From Ignavibacteriota bacterium (GTDB taxonomy: Bacteria > Bacteroidota > Ignavibacteria > UBA10030 > UBA6906), in the NCBI GenBank assembly GCA_016218065.1, contig JACRFA010000030.1, positions 1-37,602 of the forward strand: DNA of 37,602 bases, in the 5' to 3' direction. The translations under genes and the position numbers were made by a program. Below are positions 32,768-37,602 of this stretch, piece after piece. Numbering within the stretch: position 1 is the stretch's first letter; each line of letters opens with the position of its first letter. A model generated the notes under the pieces. It saw nothing but the letters and a program-made list of their open reading frames with translations. It was not told the DNA's origin and made no database searches.

Positions 32768-34887
32768 CGAACGAGGAGCATTTTCTTGACCTGCGATGTG
32801 TTGTCTGTCGTGAGTTTGTAGAAGTACACACCCGACGGAGCGTCAGTGGATTGCTTGTTGTGCAGGCGACCATCCCAGGTCACAGTAAACTCGCCCGACG
32901 GTTTCGTTTCATCCACAAGCGTTGCGACCTCGCGGCCGAGCAGATCGAAGACGGTGAGATTGACCGAGGACCGAAGACCCCCGCCAGGAATGACGAAGCT
33001 GATAGCTGTCGATGGATTGAACGGGTTGGGAAAATTCTGAAAGAGCTTTGTCGCGCTTGGCTTCATGCCTGCAATGACGGATGCCATGATGCGATTGTTT
33101 CTGTAGAACTGCATCCCGCCTTTTCGATTTCCCACAAACAAATCCTGATCGCCATCTCCATCAACATCAACAAACGTCGGAGAAGTTTGTTGGGTTGGAG
33201 AAGTGTTGCCGAATCGATCTGTCCGTCGAACAAACTGCGCGCTGCTTTGCGATCCGATGTTCTCATACAACTCAACACGACCGTCATCTGCGCCGAAGAA
33301 CAAATCAAAGTCCCCGTCGGCATCGTAGTCAGTGAAGACCGGCGTGATGTACGTGTCCTGTCCGATGGAAATGCCGGCGTATGTTGGCGAGACGAGAGTC
33401 AGAAGAAGATTCGAGGCCGAGCCATCGTTTCGGTAGAAACGGATTGCGCCGTTCTTTCCGCCGACGAATAAATCCTTGTCGCCATCGTTGTCGATGTCGG
33501 CAAATGCGGGCACGGAATTGTTGAGCACGTCAATGCTATCGGTGACGTAGGGCTGCTGAGCAAACTGAGGACTCTGCGGCAATCCAATGTTGCGAAAGAA
33601 GCGCATCCTTCCATTATCGACGCCGGCGAAAAGGTCCTTGTCGCCATCATTATCGACATCCACGAACGTTGGTGAGAAATAGAAACCTGTCGTGAACCTG
33701 AGATACGCCGAGTCAACGAGCGAGAATGACGGCGAGGTGCTTGCGCCGATGTTTCTGAAGAAAGCCAGCTCGCCGTTCAGCGATCCCACAAACATGTCGT
33801 CGTCGCCGTCCGCATCGATATCGACAAACGCCGGATGCGCGTTCATTCCGACGTCGATTGTCCGGAGGAATTCCTTGGTGACGAGCCTGAGATTGTGAGA
33901 CGTCGATGTTCCGAGATTTTGGTAGAACCGAAATCCCTGACGCTGCACGATTGCGCCGAGTACGGATGCGAACATGTCGAGATCGCCGTCGGCATCAACA
34001 TCAACAAAAGAAACCTGATTGAAACCTGTGCTCACAAGCGGGTCGCCTTGCGGGAAATGGGCAGTGAAGCATTCCATGTGGGCCGACTGCTGAGTTCCGA
34101 TGTTGCGCACCATGAACAGCTCGGTCCAGAAGAGATCGCCGACAAAAAAATCCTGATCGCCATCGGCATCAATGTCAGCGAAGCGATACGCTGCAGCGCC
34201 GTGAAGTCGTGGTGACACGAGCGTATTCGCATTTGTCGTGCACGTGTCGCCAAAGATTGCAATGTTCTGCCACGTGCCCGAAGCGTAAGCGTAGCGGGGG
34301 AGAGTACGCGTGCCGATATTCTGATAGAAGTTCACCGAGCCGATGATGTTCGCGCTGAAGAGATCGAGATCTCCGTCGTTGTCAATATCCGTGAGCGCCG
34401 GAATGCTATTCGAGCCGGCAAACACTTCCTGACCGGACGAATCCAACAACGTTGAGATGAATGGTGAAAAGATTGGCGCTTGAGCTGTTCCCGTGTTGCG
34501 ATATACTTTCAGACCTGAGAATGCAGAATCCTCCGTGCACAGGTCAATTCGCCCATCGCCATCATAATCCACAAAAAGAAACCAGACGAGAAATCGCGGT
34601 AGTGCAATCAATCCATTTTGCATTCTGTAGAGGGGTGAGAACCGCGTGCCTTCGTTACGATAGAAGTCCACGGCCTGATCGATATCAAACACAAACAGAT
34701 CAAGATCGGCATCGCCATCGATATCGGCGAACTGATGTTGCGGTGAGTTGTACCCGCCGGCAAACGGGAGGGGGATCGGCGTGCCTCCTGCAATCACAGC
34801 AAACGGCTCAACTTGTCGCTCGAACGGCTGCGCGAATGCCGGCACGATGGAAAGCAGGAAGAGAATGAACGAAACGAATTGCTTCAT
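32764..34887 (-). CDS. Secreted FG-GAP/VCBS repeat protein, ten repeats, with T9SS sorting domain
   Basis: This protein has 707 residues from ATG 34887, which opens a signal peptide (MKQFVSFILFLLSIVPAFAQ); the frame extends 7 residues upstream with no better start. The body is ten FG-GAP/VCBS-like repeats with calcium-type loops: DIDGDADLDLFV, DYDGDGRIDLCT, DIDNDGDLDLFS, DIDADGDQDFFV, DVDADGDLDMFA, DIDADGDDDMFV, DVDNDGDKDLFA, DIDNDGDKDLFV, DYDADGDFDLFF and DVDGDGDQDLFV. The near-identical repeats suggest recent internal duplication. The C-terminus (QNFPNPFNPSTAISF ... YFYKLTTDNTSQVKKMLLV) is a T9SS sorting domain with Phe instead of the usual Tyr. A surface or secreted binding role is inferred. 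Confidence 0.87.
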   Translation of the reverse strand: MKQFVSFILFLLSIVPAFAQPFERQVEPFAVIAGGTPIPLPFAGGYNSPQHQFADIDGDADLDLFVFDIDQAVDFYRNEGTRFSPLYRMQNGLIALPRFLVWFLFVDYDGDGRIDLCTEDSAFSGLKVYRNTGTAQAPIFSPFISTLLDSSGQEVFAGSNSIPALTDIDNDGDLDLFSANIIGSVNFYQNIGTRTLPRYAYASGTWQNIAIFGDTCTTNANTLVSPRLHGAAAYRFADIDADGDQDFFVGDLFWTELFMVRNIGTQQSAHMECFTAHFPQGDPLVSTGFNQVSFVDVDADGDLDMFASVLGAIVQRQGFRFYQNLGTSTSHNLRLVTKEFLRTIDVGMNAHPAFVDIDADGDDDMFVGSLNGELAFFRNIGASTSPSFSLVDSAYLRFTTGFYFSPTFVDVDNDGDKDLFAGVDNGRMRFFRNIGLPQSPQFAQQPYVTDSIDVLNNSVPAFADIDNDGDKDLFVGGKNGAIRFYRNDGSASNLLLTLVSPTYAGISIGQDTYITPVFTDYDADGDFDLFFGADDGRVELYENIGSQSSAQFVRRTDRFGNTSPTQQTSPTFVDVDGDGDQDLFVGNRKGGMQFYRNNRIMASVIAGMKPSATKLFQNFPNPFNPSTAISFVIPGGGLRSSVNLTVFDLLGREVATLVDETKPSGEFTVTWDGRLHNKQSTDAPSGVYFYKLTTDNTSQVKKMLLVR

Positions 34888-34968
34888 GTGGGCAAGAATA
34901 TCTCTCAATGAACATTGACAACATCAACGGAGAAGATGCTGCGAAAACTCCGGAGATAGCGACGAACA

Positions 34969-36684
34969 CTATTTTACGATGACGAGTTTTCGCGTCTGCG
35001 AAAAAGAACCAGCATGCAATCGGTAGAAATACACGCCGCCCGAGATTCTCGATGCGTCCCATTGCGTTGTGTAGGTGCCCGGTTGTTTCACTTCATTTAC
35101 CAGCGTTGCAACTTCTCTGCCGAGCATGTCGAAGACTTTGAGAGTAACGTGATTGGTATTTGGTCGATGACCCGACCCGTCGGGAATTTGGAATTTGATT
35201 GTTGTTGTTGGGTTGAACGGATTGGGATAGTTTTGTTCGAGACAAAACGTTGATGCCACATTTCTTGTTTCCTGGGTTGACGTCGGCCTGTCTTCTCGCA
35301 GCGCGAAATCGATACGTGTCGCCGGCGCATTCGTCACCACGACATTCCGCGCGGTATCAGGAACATAGCCGGCTGCACGCGCGATGATTGAGTACGTGCC
35401 CGGCAGAAGCAGCCGGTGATAATCGCCGATGGTTGAATCCGAGAAGACCGGAACATTCGCAACATCGATCACATCAACGCGTGCACGCAGCGGCGCTCGA
35501 GTCGCGGAATCACGAACGACGCCGCGTATGCCTTTGAGCGCCTCTTCTATGTACGCGAGAAGTGATTCCTTGTTGTTCGTCCAACGTTGCGGCAGAACCG
35601 AACCTGGTGGATTCTTCGTGTCCCATAACTCAATTGTCGTTTCGCGACCGCCATGCCACCAGTAGATCCAATCCTGTCTGCCGCCATAGATCGCGTACCA
35701 CTCGCAGCCATTCGTGATGCCGTTGGTGAATCCACCGTTCATCATGTCGGGATTTGGGTTTGAGTACTTACGCGAAAGATTCACGAACCACAAATCGTCG
35801 GGGCAACGCGAGTATGTGCCGCTCGGCGTACCATTGTCCCACGGATAATTCACGACCTGCGCGCCGCCGTGAAAGTTTGCAGAGAGAATGAAGTTGTGCT
35901 TCTTCGTGAACTCCATGAACATACGCGTTTCGGTTTGACGTCCCGCGGTAGTGTTCACTGTGTCGTCGATCCGGTCGGGGAAGTTGCGATTCAAATCGTA
36001 GCCGTTCGCGTTGTAGCGGCGCGCGTTGCTCACCGTGGTATCGCCGCCCAACCGGTATGCGCCGTCGGGGTTCGCGAGCGGGTTGATCCAGATTTCCATG
36101 TTGTCGACGAGGCTCGTTGCGCGCAGACCTTCCGGCGTTTGCTGACCGTATTGCGTGAGCAAGTAGTCGGCGAGCCGAAGCATCAGCACGTAACCCACGA
36201 GTTCATCACCGTGCATCGATGATGTGTAGAGGAACTCCGGTTCATCCTCGCCGGCGTTCACGTGGTCTGAGATCTTGAGTGCGAGCAGTTGTCGTCCCTG
36301 CACCGAGTAGCCGAACGTATCGAGCTTGCAGATGTTCGGATAGGTTGCCGCGAACTGTCGCATCATCGCAAGATAGCCTTGATACGTCGGGTATCGATCC
36401 CACTCAAGAACGTCGCCCGGCGAATCGAACATCTCATGCCGATACTCGGAACCCGGATGCTGAAGTTCGTGCGGTCGGTAGCCGAGATGAAGAAGCGCCT
36501 CCCATTCGTTTGCGTTCGCATACGCGAAGACAGTCGTTCCCTTCACTTCATCGATGGAAATGATGCGCGTGAGCACGCCGAGTTCTGATTTTTGAAGTAT
36601 GGAAAACTTGAAGTAGTGCTCAACGTCCTGAGCAAAGAGGGTTGTAGTGAAAACGAAAAGGGCAATCAACGACAATCTGAACAT
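34969..36684 (-). CDS. Secreted M14 zinc carboxypeptidase with T9SS sorting domain
   Basis: This 571-residue secreted peptidase starts at ATG 36684 with a signal peptide (MFRLSLIALFVFTTTLFAQ). A propeptide-like region runs to about residue 95. The M14 catalytic domain (about 98-385) has zinc ligands His158 and Glu161 (SSMHGDELVG) and His272 (SANFHGGAQ), the carboxylate-binding DLNRNFPD with Arg233, and the catalytic Glu352 in TTIELWDTK. A carboxypeptidase-regulatory beta-sandwich follows (about 386-465, GIRGVVRDSATRAPLRARV), then the T9SS domain starting QNYPNPFNPTTTIKF. It probably removes C-terminal residues from extracellular peptides. Its sorting-domain DNA is almost identical to that of the next gene at 36847. 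Confidence 0.93.
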   Translation of the reverse strand: MFRLSLIALFVFTTTLFAQDVEHYFKFSILQKSELGVLTRIISIDEVKGTTVFAYANANEWEALLHLGYRPHELQHPGSEYRHEMFDSPGDVLEWDRYPTYQGYLAMMRQFAATYPNICKLDTFGYSVQGRQLLALKISDHVNAGEDEPEFLYTSSMHGDELVGYVLMLRLADYLLTQYGQQTPEGLRATSLVDNMEIWINPLANPDGAYRLGGDTTVSNARRYNANGYDLNRNFPDRIDDTVNTTAGRQTETRMFMEFTKKHNFILSANFHGGAQVVNYPWDNGTPSGTYSRCPDDLWFVNLSRKYSNPNPDMMNGGFTNGITNGCEWYAIYGGRQDWIYWWHGGRETTIELWDTKNPPGSVLPQRWTNNKESLLAYIEEALKGIRGVVRDSATRAPLRARVDVIDVANVPVFSDSTIGDYHRLLLPGTYSIIARAAGYVPDTARNVVVTNAPATRIDFALREDRPTSTQETRNVASTFCLEQNYPNPFNPTTTIKFQIPDGSGHRPNTNHVTLKVFDMLGREVATLVNEVKQPGTYTTQWDASRISGGVYFYRLHAGSFSQTRKLVIVK

Positions 36685-36750
36685 ACAATTCCTGTGAAAT
36701 TATCTGATGGTGTGTCATGAATCGGCGATTTCACCACCAATCTTGAAAAT

Positions 36751-36814
36751 GTAGGGACGAGGGCATGCCCCGTCCCGTTTCGCAAACAGGGACACGGCAT
36801 GCCGATGTCCCTAC
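36751..36814. repeat. Palindromic dispersed-type repeat with two GGCATGCC hairpins
   Basis: Outer arms 36751-36758 (gtagggac) and 36807-36814 (gtccctac) enclose two hairpins, each centred on GGCATGCC or its near match (about 36756-36774 and 36789-36810). The two are separated by a gtttcgcaaaca-like stretch. Each hairpin carries a one-base bulge. The element sits between two T9SS genes and looks like a REP or BIME-type intergenic repeat. No second copy is in the window, so dispersal could not be tested. Confidence 0.65.
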
Positions 36815-36846
36815 TGTTAGTTGCTACTTTCAGAGCAGTATTTAAG

Positions 36847-37602
36847 TCAACGAATCAGGAGAAGCTTCTTGGTTTGGGAAAAGTCCCCCGCGTTCAATCT
36901 GTACAAATATACTCCACTGGCGAGATTAGTACCATCGAAAACTTTCTCGTAGTTCCCGGGTCCCATTTCCTCGTTCACCACCGTTGCCACTTCTCTGCCG
37001 AGCATGTCGAAGACTTTCAGAGTAACGTGATTGGTATTTGGTCGATGACCCGACCCGTCGGGAATTTGGAATTTGAATGTTGTGCTCGGGTTGAACGGGT
37101 TCGGATAGTTCTGGTACAGCCGAAATTCACGCGGCGTCTCAACAACTGATCCCACGGCAGTCGGGTCGCCGATGCGCATGAACCGCTGACGCGAGCGCGC
37201 GAGGGGAGACCCGTCATTGCCAAACGCCGATGACCCGGGTTGCGGATCTTCTTGAAACACCATGTTCGCGCTTCTGCCTGGATTCCATTTCGACATGCTT
37301 GCGTATCGCTCATCAAGCGCCGTTGACTGCGTCAGGTTCTGCGGCGCGGTCCAGGTGCTTCCGCCGTTTGTGGATTGCACAAGAAAGATGTCGGCGTAGT
37401 TGAATCCCGCCTGAGAAGTTTCTGCCTTGAACGCTTGGAATGCAATGACGATTGTCGAGCCGGCGAGACCAATTGCCGGATATCCGACTGGATACATATT
37501 CACTTGCCGCTTGCGCAACGTATCGATCACGCCGTTCACCGATTCATGCGGAACAGCGAGAACGAATCCTGTACTCTGACTGTAATAGCCGATGCCGGAG
37601 AA
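36847..37602 (-). CDS. T9SS cargo protein, C-terminal part (5' end outside window)
   Basis: The frame is open through the window edge, so this is the last about 251 residues of a longer secreted protein. The GTG at 37539 is internal, since the upstream codons read GIGYYSQSTGFVLAVPHES without a stop. The visible body has one Asp-box-like motif (LVQSTNGGSTW), suggesting a BNR-type propeller like the 13906-15504 protein. The T9SS type A domain begins QNYPNPFNPSTTFKF and ends VYLYRLNAGDFSQTKKLLLI. Its central part is nearly identical at the DNA level to that of the carboxypeptidase gene next to it. Enzyme activity cannot be judged from the fragment. Confidence 0.78.
   Translation of the reverse strand, partial: FSGIGYYSQSTGFVLAVPHESVNGVIDTLRKRQVNMYPVGYPAIGLAGSTIVIAFQAFKAETSQAGFNYADIFLVQSTNGGSTWTAPQNLTQSTALDERYASMSKWNPGRSANMVFQEDPQPGSSAFGNDGSPLARSRQRFMRIGDPTAVGSVVETPREFRLYQNYPNPFNPSTTFKFQIPDGSGHRPNTNHVTLKVFDMLGREVATVVNEEMGPGNYEKVFDGTNLASGVYLYRLNAGDFSQTKKLLLIR

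Overview
The window looks like chromosomal DNA from a bacterium of the Bacteroidota/Chlorobiota side of the FCB group, most likely Ignavibacteria-like. The main evidence is five secreted proteins ending in the QN[YF]PNPFNP-type C-terminal sorting domain of the type IX secretion system (T9SS). An Ig-like lipoprotein with a GGPVDSIPP N-terminus and several lipoproteins fit the same group. No rRNA, tRNA, CRISPR array or intact insertion sequence was seen. The species cannot be named from the sequence alone.

Layout. 1-3912 (+): a heme operon, with the 3' end of protoporphyrinogen oxidase, a MazF/PemK-type toxin-antitoxin pair, hemB and hemL. 3963-6461 (-): three short pilin-like proteins that share an atypical N-terminus. 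6462-7035: non-coding, ending in two back-to-back perfect hairpins. 7036-7974 (-): a secreted beta-propeller protein. 8262-12680 (-): a four-gene MacAB/Dev-like export system (adaptor, ATPase, two different permeases). 12907-18367 (-): a tightly packed run of seven genes (DUF433, DUF5615, PAP2-like, secreted amidase, T9SS Asp-box protein, DUF423, nuclease-like protein). 18476-20376 (-): GNAT acetyltransferase, DUF2752 plus TM2 pair, and a chalcone-isomerase-like secreted protein. 20648-24526 (-): FG-GAP T9SS protein, N-formylglutamate amidohydrolase-like enzyme and PL10 pectate lyase. 24689-28949 (+): tsaD, a YfhO-type membrane protein and mltG. 29116-30822 (+): an Ig-like lipoprotein. 30824-32685 (-): deoC followed by two SPOR lipoproteins. 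32764-37602 (-): three T9SS cargo proteins, the last one truncated by the window edge.

How the parts fit. The housekeeping parts are heme synthesis, the t6A tRNA modification enzyme TsaD and peptidoglycan chain-length control (MltG, perhaps related to the SPOR proteins). The rest is mostly an outward-facing set: secreted propellers, hydrolases and T9SS cargo, suggesting a life based on polymer degradation or surface attachment. The points most worth a second look are the DeoC with a helix plus Cys-rich N-terminal extension, the GxSM...GY pilin-like triplet, the toxin-antitoxin pair lying inside the heme operon, the seven-gene run that begins with a DUF433/DUF5615 pair, and several non-coding hairpin or palindromic elements.
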